The notes below the pieces were generated by a model. It ran no database searches. It saw only the letters and a program-made list of their open reading frames with translations, and was not told the DNA's origin. A DNA stretch of 64,000 bases from contig JAHHIA010000001.1 in NCBI GenBank assembly GCA_019359045.1, positions 766,299 through 830,298 on the forward strand. Reading direction: 5' to 3'. This DNA comes from Scytolyngbya sp. HA4215-MV1 (GTDB lineage Bacteria; Cyanobacteriota; Cyanobacteriia; Leptolyngbyales; Leptolyngbyaceae). The translations under genes were made by a program, and so were the position numbers. Positions within the stretch are counted from its first letter, which is position 1. Each line of letters starts with the position of its first letter. This document shows, piece by piece, positions 1-8,865 of the stretch.

Positions 1-378
1 GCCTAAGACACTCGTGATCTGCAAATCGGCGGGACCGAGATGCCAGGGATGGTTGGGATTCAGATTGAGCCAGAGTGGGGTGAGATTGCCAAAAAGGGTA
101 TCGTCCAGTAGGGAAATGCGCCACCAGCAGGGAGTTTCGGCAGGAATGGGACGGGTGTGATCCCATTGCAATTGCTGTTTGCCCTGCGATTTCTGGGTAA
201 CTTGCAGAGGACTGAGGGTGAAAGCCTTGTCGATCGTCTGGGCATGGAGGCGATCGCCCAATTCTTGATCAACGGAGCTAACCAGGGTTAGAAAAAGGGC
301 ATGGAGGTGCTTGCCAGTCAGGTATCCCGCTGGAATGGGCGAGGTGGGGATGAGGTTGAGAATCAGGCTATGGGGCAT
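1..378 (-). CDS. cas6: Cas6 CRISPR endoribonuclease (N-terminal part, runs off the left edge)
   Basis: This is the first 126 codons of Cas6, the RNase that cuts pre-crRNA inside the repeat; the frame is open to base 1. It starts at an ATG at 378 with MPHSLILNLIPTSPIP and continues GYLTGKHLHALFLTLVSSVD, the strongly conserved N-terminus of cyanobacterial Cas6. The RAMP-fold glycine-rich loop and the catalytic residues expected near the C-terminus lie outside the window. The gene is last in the visible operon, 27 nt after the cas3 stop, and is presumably co-transcribed with the type I-D effector genes. Identification rests on my recognition of the N-terminal family sequence and on its position beside csc1, csc2, csc3 and cas3. 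Confidence 0.85.
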   Translation of the reverse strand, partial: MPHSLILNLIPTSPIPAGYLTGKHLHALFLTLVSSVDQELGDRLHAQTIDKAFTLSPLQVTQKSQGKQQLQWDHTRPIPAETPCWWRISLLDDTLFGNLTPLWLNLNPNHPWHLGPADLQITSVLG

Positions 379-405
379 GTTTGAACCTCAATATGAATCT
401 CAATA

Positions 406-2694
406 TCAAGTGATCCAGAATTCTTCTTCATCCATCAAGCGAATTTTGACGCCATTCATCGCAGCTGTCATAATGCCAGCTAACCCAGGGAAGATTGTGT
501 AATTCTTCCTGGCGTCATCACAAACGACTGAAATTGAATATGATTCAATGCCTTGTTTGCGCAGTCGAAAAATCACACCCTGATTTGCCATTTCTGATAC
601 AACAACTCCTGGCAACCAGGACTTCTCTAGCTCTTTGAGTAAAGGGGTTGGAACAGTAGAACCTTTGAACTGTCTTCGGATTTGACAATGCTGAAAAGCA
701 GTCAGTTTATTTAACTGAGTTCTGGAGAAAGCTTCAGAGCTACCGTAATAGCGTAGGTGAAAACTTAATTCATAGGTCTCTCGTGCACGATCAACAATGG
801 CAATCCCGTCACTATCGCGAACAAACTCATAGTTCCTGAGCAAATGGATTGGATCAAGCTGAGTTTCTTCGGATAGATCAAGTAAGAACCCTTGTGGGTC
901 TCGGATGCACAGGCTCTCAAACAAGTTAGAGCGAAACTGAAACAACGGTGCATAGCTAGCACTAAAGACAGAAGCAAAGTGCTTAAGTTGAGTTGCGACT
1001 TCAGCATCTTCTCGAAATAACTTTTCAAAGCGGCTTAGGGGAACTTGCTTTGTCTTGAGCAGTTCCCAATCTTCAGGCGATTCGCTTTTGAGAAAGGCTG
1101 CTGTGATCGCCCATTTTGAGTGACCTTTAACAAATTTGAGCGGGTCTTCAGCAGTATCTTGCTCTGGTGCTGTGGCAATCGACTGTGCTGCTTGTAACGC
1201 TCTCATCCGCTGCTGATAATATTTCCAATCACGATTGCCGCCCAATGCCGCCTTCAAAGTCTCAAAGAGCTTTGTTACCAGGTCCGCTTGGGGTAATGTC
1301 TCCAATAGCTCCTCTAGCATGAGCATGGGACGGGCAGCTTCTAGAAAGGCTTCTGACTGCCAGTAAGCTCTGAGAAAGGGACGTTCAAGCGCTTTGAGTT
1401 CTTGCAGCTTGTCTTTCAAGACATCTCGCCCACTAGTTTCAGCCAAGGCGGCTAGACCTTCATCCCAGGCTCTTTCTGGAAGATAGGCGATCGCATAAGA
1501 TGGAATTTCAGTTTCTTGTTTGCCGAGTACTCGTCCAACCCGTCCAATTCGTTGCCAGAATGCTGCACGATCGCGGGCTGAAAAAACCAACCAATCCAGG
1601 TTTTGACGTGAAGGTGCGGGGTGTCGTTCAAAGTTAAACCCAACATCCACTGTACTGGTGGCTAGAATGACCTGCCGCTGGGCTGACTGAAGTCGCTCTA
1701 GCTGAGGGGTAGAGCCATGAATCCTACCAATCCGATCAGCTAATCCTTGTGCTTGAAGTAACTTGGCTAAATCATTAATCTGCACTTTAGAGTCCAGAAT
1801 GACTGCTCCATTTTGATCGGGATACGCTTCTAATCGATTAGTTACTTCCTTGGCAAGTTCTGCTAACAGTGCATCTCGTTCTAGCTGGGGACGAATTTCT
1901 AAGTGGACGGTGCCTTGTGATAAAACTTGACGCGCTCCCAATTCCCCATTGATTTGCTTAATGCGGACTCCGCGACTTTCCAACACTGCCAAGGCCTTTT
2001 CGCAGTCAGGTTCCGGTGTGGCGGTTAAGAGAACCACTCGTCTACCTGCTGCAAAGAAACCGAAGATACTCAGATAGGCTAAGTAAAACAAGAGACCAAC
2101 GAGTTGCTTGGCATCATATAAATGAAACTCGTCAAAGATGATGGTTGAGAATTGGGTGTAGAAACTGGTTGCGACATTGATTTTATCAAGCCGATGGTAG
2201 CTAAAGAAGGTCGCGTAGTAGAAGATATCAGGATTTGTCACCAGCAGCAGAGGCCGGTTTTCGCTTACGTCTGGAAAGATTGTTGCAGGGTTCCTCAAGA
2301 GGTTATAGAGTTTCTCACCTGGACGCGCTCCGACACGATCGCTTGACCACGTTCTCACTTCTTTAGCAGACACCGCCTTAACAATGTGAGGCAAGCCTGC
2401 ATCTGTGACAAATGCTGCTGCCGCCTTCGTTTGCTGTTCAATCAGAGCATTGGTTGGTGCAATATAAACAGCATTTCTGGTGGGTTGGTGCAGCAATACG
2501 GTCAAGCCTGCTTTAGTTTTGCCTGTTCCGGTTGGAGCTAAGTCCAGAATAATATCGTGATCTTTTGCAGCCTCAAAGACATCAACCTGGTGTTGTAAGG
2601 CATTCTGAAGGCAATCTTTTAGTTCAGGTGGAGGCTCATTGCAGGCGGCAATGCTTCTCGGCTCTAGGTGGATTGAAATCGGGTCATACGTCAT
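406..2694 (-). CDS. cas3: Type I-D Cas3 helicase (Cas3', no HD domain)
   Basis: This is a superfamily 2 helicase that would unwind target DNA after Cascade binding. From the ATG at 2694 it has 762 residues. Visible motifs are Walker A PTGTGKT (about residues 54-60), motif II DEFH (188-191), motif III TATPE, and motif VI QRIGRVGR. No N-terminal HD nuclease is present, as expected for type I-D, where the HD domain sits on Cas10d. An upstream in-frame start at 2766 would add 24 residues but lie deep within csc1. The ATG at 2694 gives MTYDPISIHLEPRSIAAC, a better family-like start that overlaps the csc1 stop by 11 nt, suggesting translational coupling. Its place between csc1 and cas6, rather than at the head of the operon, is notable. 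Confidence 0.9.
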   Translation of the reverse strand: MTYDPISIHLEPRSIAACNEPPPELKDCLQNALQHQVDVFEAAKDHDIILDLAPTGTGKTKAGLTVLLHQPTRNAVYIAPTNALIEQQTKAAAAFVTDAGLPHIVKAVSAKEVRTWSSDRVGARPGEKLYNLLRNPATIFPDVSENRPLLLVTNPDIFYYATFFSYHRLDKINVATSFYTQFSTIIFDEFHLYDAKQLVGLLFYLAYLSIFGFFAAGRRVVLLTATPEPDCEKALAVLESRGVRIKQINGELGARQVLSQGTVHLEIRPQLERDALLAELAKEVTNRLEAYPDQNGAVILDSKVQINDLAKLLQAQGLADRIGRIHGSTPQLERLQSAQRQVILATSTVDVGFNFERHPAPSRQNLDWLVFSARDRAAFWQRIGRVGRVLGKQETEIPSYAIAYLPERAWDEGLAALAETSGRDVLKDKLQELKALERPFLRAYWQSEAFLEAARPMLMLEELLETLPQADLVTKLFETLKAALGGNRDWKYYQQRMRALQAAQSIATAPEQDTAEDPLKFVKGHSKWAITAAFLKSESPEDWELLKTKQVPLSRFEKLFREDAEVATQLKHFASVFSASYAPLFQFRSNLFESLCIRDPQGFLLDLSEETQLDPIHLLRNYEFVRDSDGIAIVDRARETYELSFHLRYYGSSEAFSRTQLNKLTAFQHCQIRRQFKGSTVPTPLLKELEKSWLPGVVVSEMANQGVIFRLRKQGIESYSISVVCDDARKNYTIFPGLAGIMTAAMNGVKIRLMDEEEFWIT

Positions 2695-3487
2695 TGCTGT
2701 TGCCTTCACCACAAAATTGCACGTTGGCTGGCACGATATAGTTGCCGATTTGCCACGCTTCAGCATGGAAGCGAAGGTTTTTCAGTAGAGACGTGGGTGG
2801 CATAGAAATTAAGTCAAAGGATAAGAGATTAATTCCAATGGGTAAATCGGCTGTGCTGAAATAAGCTTGGCTGGCGTAGTCAGCACGAGGTAGATGTACC
2901 AGCGGTTTTTCCTCTAAGATGGCGACGCGAACTTTGCTCATAAATTTGCCCAAGCGGATGTATTCAGGCAGCTCACGATCGCCAAACGCTAATGTATGGA
3001 ACCGATTCCCCCGCTCAATCATGCGTAATCGTCCTGTTTGAGGATAGTTGCTGGGGCGAAATGTGTTGGGTTTATCGCCTTGCCGCACCCTGAGCATGTC
3101 TTGACGGGCTGTGGCAACCCGGTTATTCGTCATCGCATACCAGTAGGAATCTGATAAGGCATTGAACCGCTCAAACCGAAAGGTTGGACTCCCCATTGCT
3201 GACCAAGCTGGCAGAATGTAGCACTCTTGATTAAGCGGTGTCAGGTCTTCGACATAACGTGGTCGTCCAGTATCGCGTCCAGTGAGTCGATAGGGCGATC
3301 GCGCCCAGCCCAAAGCATATGCCAGAGCATAGTTTCCGATCGCCCCTTCGGTGTAATAGGTATCGGACAGTTCCCTAGAGGCAAAAAACACAGGTTCCGC
3401 GCACCATAATTCAATCAGTTTTGCTGTTTTAAAACGTGGTTGCGTTGCAGGTTTTGCATTATCTAGCAAACCCAATTGGTTAGACAT
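2684..3487 (-). CDS. csc1: Csc1 (Cas5-type subunit of the type I-D Cascade)
   Basis: This 267-residue protein is the Cas5-group RAMP subunit of the type I-D interference complex, which caps the 5' handle of the crRNA. Visible family features are the N-terminal run KLIELWCAEPVFFASRELSD, the 'EGAIGNYALAYALG' segment and the central 'RYVEDL' region. The ATG is at 3487, three bases after the csc2 stop, with a GGGAG ribosome binding site lying within the last csc2 codons, so the two genes are tightly coupled. The 3' end overlaps the cas3 start by 11 nt. Length and neighbours match csc1 in other cyanobacterial type I-D loci. Confidence 0.88.
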   Translation of the reverse strand: MSNQLGLLDNAKPATQPRFKTAKLIELWCAEPVFFASRELSDTYYTEGAIGNYALAYALGWARSPYRLTGRDTGRPRYVEDLTPLNQECYILPAWSAMGSPTFRFERFNALSDSYWYAMTNNRVATARQDMLRVRQGDKPNTFRPSNYPQTGRLRMIERGNRFHTLAFGDRELPEYIRLGKFMSKVRVAILEEKPLVHLPRADYASQAYFSTADLPIGINLLSFDLISMPPTSLLKNLRFHAEAWQIGNYIVPANVQFCGEGNSNDV

Positions 3488-3490
3488 GAA

Positions 3491-4522
3491 CTAGCTCCCT
3501 GCTTCAACGGTCTCTTGCTTCTTACCTTTACCTTTGGCTTTCTTTTCACCCACTTGGCGGAATGACTCGTAGGATTCATCTAATCGCTTCAGGAACGCTT
3601 CTCGTTCTGCATCTGACCAGTGGCGATCGACCTCTGCAATCACCGTTGCCAATTCTTCGTTGGACAACTGCACTGAAACACCTCTGCGATTAATCCAACC
3701 AGCAATCACTTTTTGCGCCTCTTCAATCAATGCCCCGTTATCTAATGGATGTTCTAAGGGCTTGTTGCTTGCGGTGAATTGATCATAGACAGCTTGTACA
3801 AGCTCCAATGAACTTGGCAATTCGGCAATGCCACCAAAGATGCCCAAAATTTGATTCTCCATCCGTCCCACACGACTAGAGACAGCACCATAGCGACTGG
3901 TCAGCAAGATATTGCCGACGATGTAACGAAACTCATCTACTGTTACATCTTTAAGCGTAACCACATCCAGAAAATGAACACCCGGTTTAATATATTCGCT
4001 GGTATTAAGCGCTGTGGACGCATTACCTTTTTCATCGCGCATAGTTCCAGTTTCAAAGATAGCGTTGATGGTGCGATCACCCAATGTATCCGTTGCAGTC
4101 AAAATGCTAAAGGCATCTTCTGTCCAAATGCGGCTTTTCTGAGCGCCACCACCGCCTGCTGCAAAGCCATACAAAAAACAGTCCACACACATTTCACAAG
4201 GCGCATTGGTATTGAGCGCACAAGGCACACCGTCTTTGTTCTGACGGAGTAGTTCCTGAGCGCGAAGATATTCCCGTCCTTTGCGTCGTTCCGGTGCAAC
4301 TTGTTTGCGTTTGGTCATTACAAGACGCTGAACAATGGACTTACGACCTTCCGGTGTCAATCCGGCAGATACAAACTCACGGCACATGGGCTCACCTGTG
4401 CCTTCAGTTCGCAGAATTAACTCAGATAAAGAAGTTCGCAAAACCACTAGGCAAATCGTGCGCCCTTTGGGAAAGTTTTCGTAGGTCGCGGCAAAGAATG
4501 GATTCAGTTTCTCAATCGACAT
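3491..4522 (-). CDS. csc2: Csc2 (Cas7-type backbone subunit of the type I-D Cascade)
   Basis: This 343-residue RAMP protein forms the helical backbone that holds the crRNA spacer in type I-D effector complexes. Four cysteines at about residues 101, 109, 112 and 115 (CALNTNAPCEMCVDC) form a likely zinc-binding cluster, in keeping with the zinc site known in Csc2. The segment SRYGAVSSRVGRMENQILGI and the glycine-rich GGGGAQKSRIW also fit the family. The C-terminus is lysine-rich (KKAKGKGKK). A good GAGGAA ribosome binding site precedes the ATG at 4522. It is 53 nt downstream of csc3 and 3 nt upstream of csc1. Confidence 0.9.
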   Translation of the reverse strand: MSIEKLNPFFAATYENFPKGRTICLVVLRTSLSELILRTEGTGEPMCREFVSAGLTPEGRKSIVQRLVMTKRKQVAPERRKGREYLRAQELLRQNKDGVPCALNTNAPCEMCVDCFLYGFAAGGGGAQKSRIWTEDAFSILTATDTLGDRTINAIFETGTMRDEKGNASTALNTSEYIKPGVHFLDVVTLKDVTVDEFRYIVGNILLTSRYGAVSSRVGRMENQILGIFGGIAELPSSLELVQAVYDQFTASNKPLEHPLDNGALIEEAQKVIAGWINRRGVSVQLSNEELATVIAEVDRHWSDAEREAFLKRLDESYESFRQVGEKKAKGKGKKQETVEAGS

Positions 4523-4575
4523 GATAGTTCCTCAGTAATGAATCAATAAATGGTGAATGAGAGATCGGGCAATTG

Positions 4576-7320
4576 TTACGCTGCTGTTTCTTTAGACTCT
4601 TCCTCTTGATTGCGCTTTTCCCAGAATTCTTGACGAGCTTTTGTCAAGAAAAATAGGTAAGCAGCTTCAAGGTTCTTCTGGTCACTTAACAATTTGTCTG
4701 GACGACCTTGGTAGACTTCTTCATAAAGCTTGCGAAGGATACTGTAGTAGTTTTCGAGCTGCTCAAATTTTGTGCCTTTGACTTCAAAATCACGAATTCG
4801 CTTCAATCGCGTGTGATATTTCTGTACTAAAGCACCAAACAGAAAATCCAAATCCATATAAGTTTTCTGAGAGCGTACTGCGGCAACAAATTCTGTGAAC
4901 GGTTCAATCAATGAGGTGCGATTGGTTGTAGAACTTCCCCACAGGTTTGCTTGTGTGGCAACCTGGGCGGCATCACGTAAATAGCGCGTTAACGCAGAAT
5001 TATCATTGGGCATGAGGCTCTCCAATAGGGTCATTAAGGGTTCTTGAATCCGATTCCAGTTGAACGCAAAATTTGGATCATCCTGCTCTCGCAAAATCCA
5101 ACGCAACAATACGAAGTAAAGGCTAAATGGCTCGGCGCAGGCACGGGCAAGGTCGTATAGACAATCTTCAATTTTTGAAAGATTTTTCACAACAGATGTT
5201 GCAAGTTTTCCAAGACATTGGAGCCGCAGAAGAATCCGTTCTGCTGGTATTTCATCCGAGCTTAAATCTACATTTTCATCGTCTGGCTCAAAAGTATATT
5301 TACCTGTGCCGAGCAACGGTTGGAGAGATGATGGAATCCCCTCAATTCGCCCTCCTGTAAATGTTGAGAGATCAATCTCGAGGCTAGGAGATAAAACAAA
5401 AGGTGTTCGGAGGCCTTCTGTTAAAGAGACTTCTAGAGCCAATCGTGCTGCTTTTAACAACGCTTGAGACGCTGGCAAATCCCCAAACATAATTGGAGTG
5501 GTTACAACTGTTTGAATAAACTCTGTCCGTTTAGGGAATGCAAAACCAACAACTTTGTTCGCTTTGTAAACAAGACTTCTCTTAGGATCGACGCATCGGT
5601 AAAGCTGCAAATCGTCAACTGAAACGGGTCCACCATCAGCATTCACTGCTATACGATCCTGAAACCAATCTCGTAAAAAACTACGAAAATCTGGACTTGA
5701 ACCTTTCGGCAAGCCTAGATGGAGGTAAAAGGGCGGTTCCTTCTTTGCTGCGGGAAAGAAAGCACCAACGGTCATCAGGTGATACGCCATTGCAGCCAGT
5801 GGTTCAGCCTGACGTACCGGATCACTTGTCATTCCACCAGGTAGACGATTGGAAAACATTTGCACCTTTGTTCCGATCGGCATTTTGTCAGAACTGAGTG
5901 TACTGGTTTCGCTGATCGTGGCACCTAAAGAACAGCGCTGGCGTGGATTTGCATCAATGTAAGCCGCTAACTCGCTGCTATCAGTAGCATTTCTAACAAA
6001 GGCACAACTGAGTGATCGCTGTACCGCTGCAATAACTTCTTCTGACACATCGGCATGACCTGATTGCGTTTCGCCGTTACGTAGCTCTAAGGATTCTTGT
6101 AGCGCAGCAATGACCCCTTGTATGCCATTGGGTGAAGGTTTGGCGGCAAAGAGTGATCGACCATATAGGGCATCAAATGGTTCTAACGCCAAGCGCTGCG
6201 GTTCCGATAAACCTGCATGAGCCGCAATTCGATCCCAGACTTGCTTCGGGTTTAATTCTGGCATCACTTCTCGGTAGCTGAGATAAGCGGCTTTCATCCC
6301 TTCCGAAATGCCAAAGTCATCTGCACTGGTAACGGCAGTCAGTCCCGCTTCTAACGCGGTTTGTAAGGCAGCAGTCTCAACCTTTTGATTGCCCCATTTT
6401 TCAACATCGCCTTGAACTTTCTCTAATTTGAATCCAGCCTTCTTCTTCTCCAACAGTGCCAGCACCACATTCAATACTTCATCGTGATCGTGCTGCACCG
6501 CTTGATGAGAGACTTTAATCCCGTCTTTCGTCGCTCTGACTAACTGTTCAATATTGCCGCCAAACACCTGATCGATTTTGGTTTGCCAAGCAACAGCGAT
6601 TTCTGCAGTTAAGTCGAAGTCTGAATTTGCTATCCCTTCGACTAGAATGCCATCGGGAAACACTGACAGCACATTATAGTGATGCTGATGCAAAACTTCC
6701 TCGCAGGCGCTCAACAACAAAGCAGTGATATAGCCCCTATCTTCTGTAATCCTGACTCGATAAAGTTCACAAGGACGACCCAACGCATGAATCAACTCCG
6801 TCCGAATTTTCTGAGCCAGCTTTTCTGCTGTTAGCTCTAAATCAAATAAATCTGCTGCCCGTAGAATGGATGCCCATCGCTCAATTTGCGGGTCTTCTGG
6901 CAGAAATCTCGCGCCATCACTGACGTTGTGTCCAGAATGTCGCTCAATTAATTTTCGTGCCAATTCCAAATCTGTGTCGGTCTGCATTAAAGTGGCAACT
7001 GCTGCCTGTTCTAGCTGCTCTTTGAGAAAGGTCTGATTTCTCGCCAGCGCTTTCACATTTCGACCGTTTGCCCCATCCAGCTTATTCAAATCATGAACGG
7101 CTGTTGCTGCCAGTAATACGGCTCGTTGCGGCTCTGGCACACCTGCTAAACGGCTGACCGTCAAACTGAACTGACACGCTGAATCTAAGTGTTCAGCCAG
7201 TGTCCGGCTCTCTCGAACTCCACGCTGGCGGTGCTTGCCATGTAACTCATAAAGCTTAGGGCGAATCTCTTGAAAGTACTGATCTTCAAGTGTTTTAGGA
7301 GCACGATTGAGTAATGACAT
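4576..7320 (-). CDS. cas10d: Csc3/Cas10d, large subunit of type I-D with N-terminal HD nuclease domain
   Basis: This is the type I-D large subunit, a Cas10-like protein carrying the HD nuclease used for interference. I chose the ATG at 7320 (MSLLNRAPKTLEDQYF, 914 residues). The frame is open to 7437, but that stretch encodes a basic, cysteine-rich peptide lying in the promoter spacer. An HD signature is visible as AATAVHDLNKLDG (H76-D77), preceded by LAEHLDSACQ and followed by LIERHSGHN and LRAADLFDL, typical HD-fold motifs. In the middle, a CSLG run contains a single cysteine, so I see no paired zinc-ribbon cysteines there. It is the first gene of the operon and is divergent from the WYL regulator. 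Confidence 0.9.
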   Translation of the reverse strand: MSLLNRAPKTLEDQYFQEIRPKLYELHGKHRQRGVRESRTLAEHLDSACQFSLTVSRLAGVPEPQRAVLLAATAVHDLNKLDGANGRNVKALARNQTFLKEQLEQAAVATLMQTDTDLELARKLIERHSGHNVSDGARFLPEDPQIERWASILRAADLFDLELTAEKLAQKIRTELIHALGRPCELYRVRITEDRGYITALLLSACEEVLHQHHYNVLSVFPDGILVEGIANSDFDLTAEIAVAWQTKIDQVFGGNIEQLVRATKDGIKVSHQAVQHDHDEVLNVVLALLEKKKAGFKLEKVQGDVEKWGNQKVETAALQTALEAGLTAVTSADDFGISEGMKAAYLSYREVMPELNPKQVWDRIAAHAGLSEPQRLALEPFDALYGRSLFAAKPSPNGIQGVIAALQESLELRNGETQSGHADVSEEVIAAVQRSLSCAFVRNATDSSELAAYIDANPRQRCSLGATISETSTLSSDKMPIGTKVQMFSNRLPGGMTSDPVRQAEPLAAMAYHLMTVGAFFPAAKKEPPFYLHLGLPKGSSPDFRSFLRDWFQDRIAVNADGGPVSVDDLQLYRCVDPKRSLVYKANKVVGFAFPKRTEFIQTVVTTPIMFGDLPASQALLKAARLALEVSLTEGLRTPFVLSPSLEIDLSTFTGGRIEGIPSSLQPLLGTGKYTFEPDDENVDLSSDEIPAERILLRLQCLGKLATSVVKNLSKIEDCLYDLARACAEPFSLYFVLLRWILREQDDPNFAFNWNRIQEPLMTLLESLMPNDNSALTRYLRDAAQVATQANLWGSSTTNRTSLIEPFTEFVAAVRSQKTYMDLDFLFGALVQKYHTRLKRIRDFEVKGTKFEQLENYYSILRKLYEEVYQGRPDKLLSDQKNLEAAYLFFLTKARQEFWEKRNQEEESKETAA

Positions 7321-7363
7321 CGGGGAATACTTGGGCTGAATACAGAGGACTATTAACCGAAAA

Positions 7364-7438
7364 TGTACGTGACTGGTTGCGATGTATCCATCATGGCAGC
7401 ACAATAGAAGAGTGACAAGTACAAAGTGTACGTACAAA
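7364..7438. promoter_or_regulatory. Candidate operator in the divergent cas10d / WYL promoter spacer
   Basis: The 128-nt spacer between cas10d and the WYL gene holds a perfect 10-bp palindrome TGTACGTACA (7427-7436), overlapping two direct copies of GTACAAA (7419-7425 and 7432-7438). A further TGTACGT lies at 7364-7370, about 63 bp away. The palindrome ends only 12 bp before the WYL start codon. These repeats suggest a regulator binding site, most simply for the adjacent WYL protein acting on both its own gene and the cas operon. The repeats are seen directly; the assignment to WYL is inference. Confidence 0.45.
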
Positions 7439-7448
7439 TGGAGCGTTA

Positions 7449-8312
7449 ATGGGTCGTCGTGGTCAATCGGTTACCTTGTCGATTTCGGACAGAGACAAGG
7501 CACAGTTAGAGCAGCTTGCACTGGAACAGGGTATGACCTGGGGCGATCGCCCCAACATTTCTCGCCTAGTTGAAGCGATCGCCCGTCGCGAGCTACTGTT
7601 AGGGCGCAACAACGATTGGTCAGACGATCGAATTCGGGCACTCCAGCAGGCCATGCGGTCACTCACTGATACTGGACAACTTGACGAAGCCCGGATGATC
7701 GCCCAACTGTTGCTTGAGCGAAGTGAATTAACACTGCCCTTACGTAGTGAAATCGAGCGGCTACTCGCAACACCCATCTTGCCCTGGCGGTTAGAGATCG
7801 ACCAGTACATTCGTTGTCAGCAGCCGTTTCAGCTGACCTATCGTGATGCGGCCGATCGTCCCTGGAACTTCACCATCCGCCACGCCCACATCACTTCTTA
7901 CGAGCGGCGACAATATCTGGAATGTTGGTGCGAAGAAACCGATAGCAACCAGGACTTACCTGAATTGCAACATAACTGGGTTTTGCGGCTCGATCGGATT
8001 CCCGAAGCCGCCTTAAGCACTGCTCCAGGCAAGTGGCATTCCAGTCTAGATGCCCTTGAAGCTGAGATGCATTTGCTGAAAGGATTAGCCTTTGCTTATG
8101 AAGCAAAGACTGCTGACCTATGTAATGAATGGCTCCGCGATCGTCATCCCCCCATCCGACGCATTGTTCGGCGAGTTACCAACACCTTCTGGTTTTTTCG
8201 AGAAGTATTCCGGTATGGAGAAGATTGCATCCTCATTTCCCCGGATACAGTACGGGAGCGCTTCAAAGAGAAATTGCACAAACTCTGTGAGCATTACGAT
8301 GGAAATACTTAA
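7449..8312 (+). CDS. WYL-domain transcriptional regulator of the CRISPR-Cas locus
   Basis: This 287-residue protein has an N-terminal DNA-binding part (about 1-50, SVTLSISDRDKAQLEQLALE, then a ribbon-helix-helix or winged-helix-like segment) and a central/C-terminal WYL-type sensor region (about 115-215, with FQLTYRDAADRPWNFTIR and ERRQYLECWC). The C-terminal VRRVTNTFWFFREVFRYG resembles the conserved tail of cyanobacterial CRISPR-associated WYL proteins. In Synechocystis a WYL protein beside the type I-D system (Sll7009) represses crRNA accumulation from it; the divergent placement here suggests the same role. A GGAG motif lies 5 nt before the ATG. Ligand and DNA site are unknown. Confidence 0.8.
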   Translation: MGRRGQSVTLSISDRDKAQLEQLALEQGMTWGDRPNISRLVEAIARRELLLGRNNDWSDDRIRALQQAMRSLTDTGQLDEARMIAQLLLERSELTLPLRSEIERLLATPILPWRLEIDQYIRCQQPFQLTYRDAADRPWNFTIRHAHITSYERRQYLECWCEETDSNQDLPELQHNWVLRLDRIPEAALSTAPGKWHSSLDALEAEMHLLKGLAFAYEAKTADLCNEWLRDRHPPIRRIVRRVTNTFWFFREVFRYGEDCILISPDTVRERFKEKLHKLCEHYDGNT

Positions 8313-8415
8313 CCCGCTGAGTTGTTATCTCGCTTAAAACGATAGCGGTAGTCACGATCGTTAGGACGTTTCAAAGTCTGGAAGCAACTAACTTGAATGA
8401 CTATAGCTATATTTC

Positions 8416-8497
8416 CCAGTCGTCGCACATTAGCCCAATCCATCGCAATGTAAATCATTCCCTCATGATTTTCAGGCAAACGTTCGTAGTCTCGAAC
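8416..8497 (-). pseudogene. Remnant of an IS5-type DDE transposase C-terminus
   Basis: On the minus strand this stretch reads VRDYERLPENHEGMIYIAM followed by RRL, very close to the conserved C-terminal block of IS5-family transposases (consensus like KDYE-LPETSE-IYIAMIR-RRLA). Only about 27 codons remain. The surrounding frame (8309-8539) shows no DDE residues and no terminal inverted repeats that I can find. It is therefore a fossil of an insertion sequence next to the CRISPR locus rather than a functional element. Confidence 0.6.
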
Positions 8498-8654
8498 CAA
8501 TCCATGTGCGCTAAGCCCTGACGCTTGGCAAATTGTCATATGATTAAATCCACGATCCTTAGGTAAGCTTGGCGCAGATTTAGGTTCTGGTTGGGCTTAG
8601 CTCCTGAGTCTTATCATGGGAAAAGGCAAGTTATTGATCAACTTCCTCAAGCTT

Positions 8655-8855
8655 ATGAGTCATTTGCAAGAAGTCGAACGTGCTGTCAGTCAACTCTCAG
8701 CAGAAGAACTTGCCGATTTTCGCATCTGGTTTGCAGCATTCGATGCAGAGAGATGAGATCGGCAGTTTGAAGAAGATGTCGCAGCCGGTCGGCTTGATAA
8801 TTTAGCCCAACGAGCATTGCAACATTTGCGGGAAGGACGTTGCACCGTTAAATAA
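8655..8855 (+). pseudogene. Small antitoxin-like gene broken by an in-frame TGA
   Basis: From the ATG at 8655 the frame reads MSHLQEVERAVSQLSAEELA, then DFRIWFAAFDAER, TGA (8754-8756), DRQFEEDVAAGRLDNLAQRA and HLREGRCTVK with a TAA at 8853. Small antitoxins of this kind usually read WDRQFEEDV at that point, so the TGA sits exactly where a TGG tryptophan codon is expected. The rest is intact at about 66 codons. No toxin gene follows; the next gene is a convergent Uma2 protein. This is most likely a recent single-base nonsense mutation in an orphan antitoxin. Confidence 0.65.
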
Positions 8856-8865
8856 GTCCCCTCCC

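Noticed and set aside
3851..4252. A 133-codon plus-strand frame
   Set aside because: It is antisense to csc2, with no motif or ribosome binding site.
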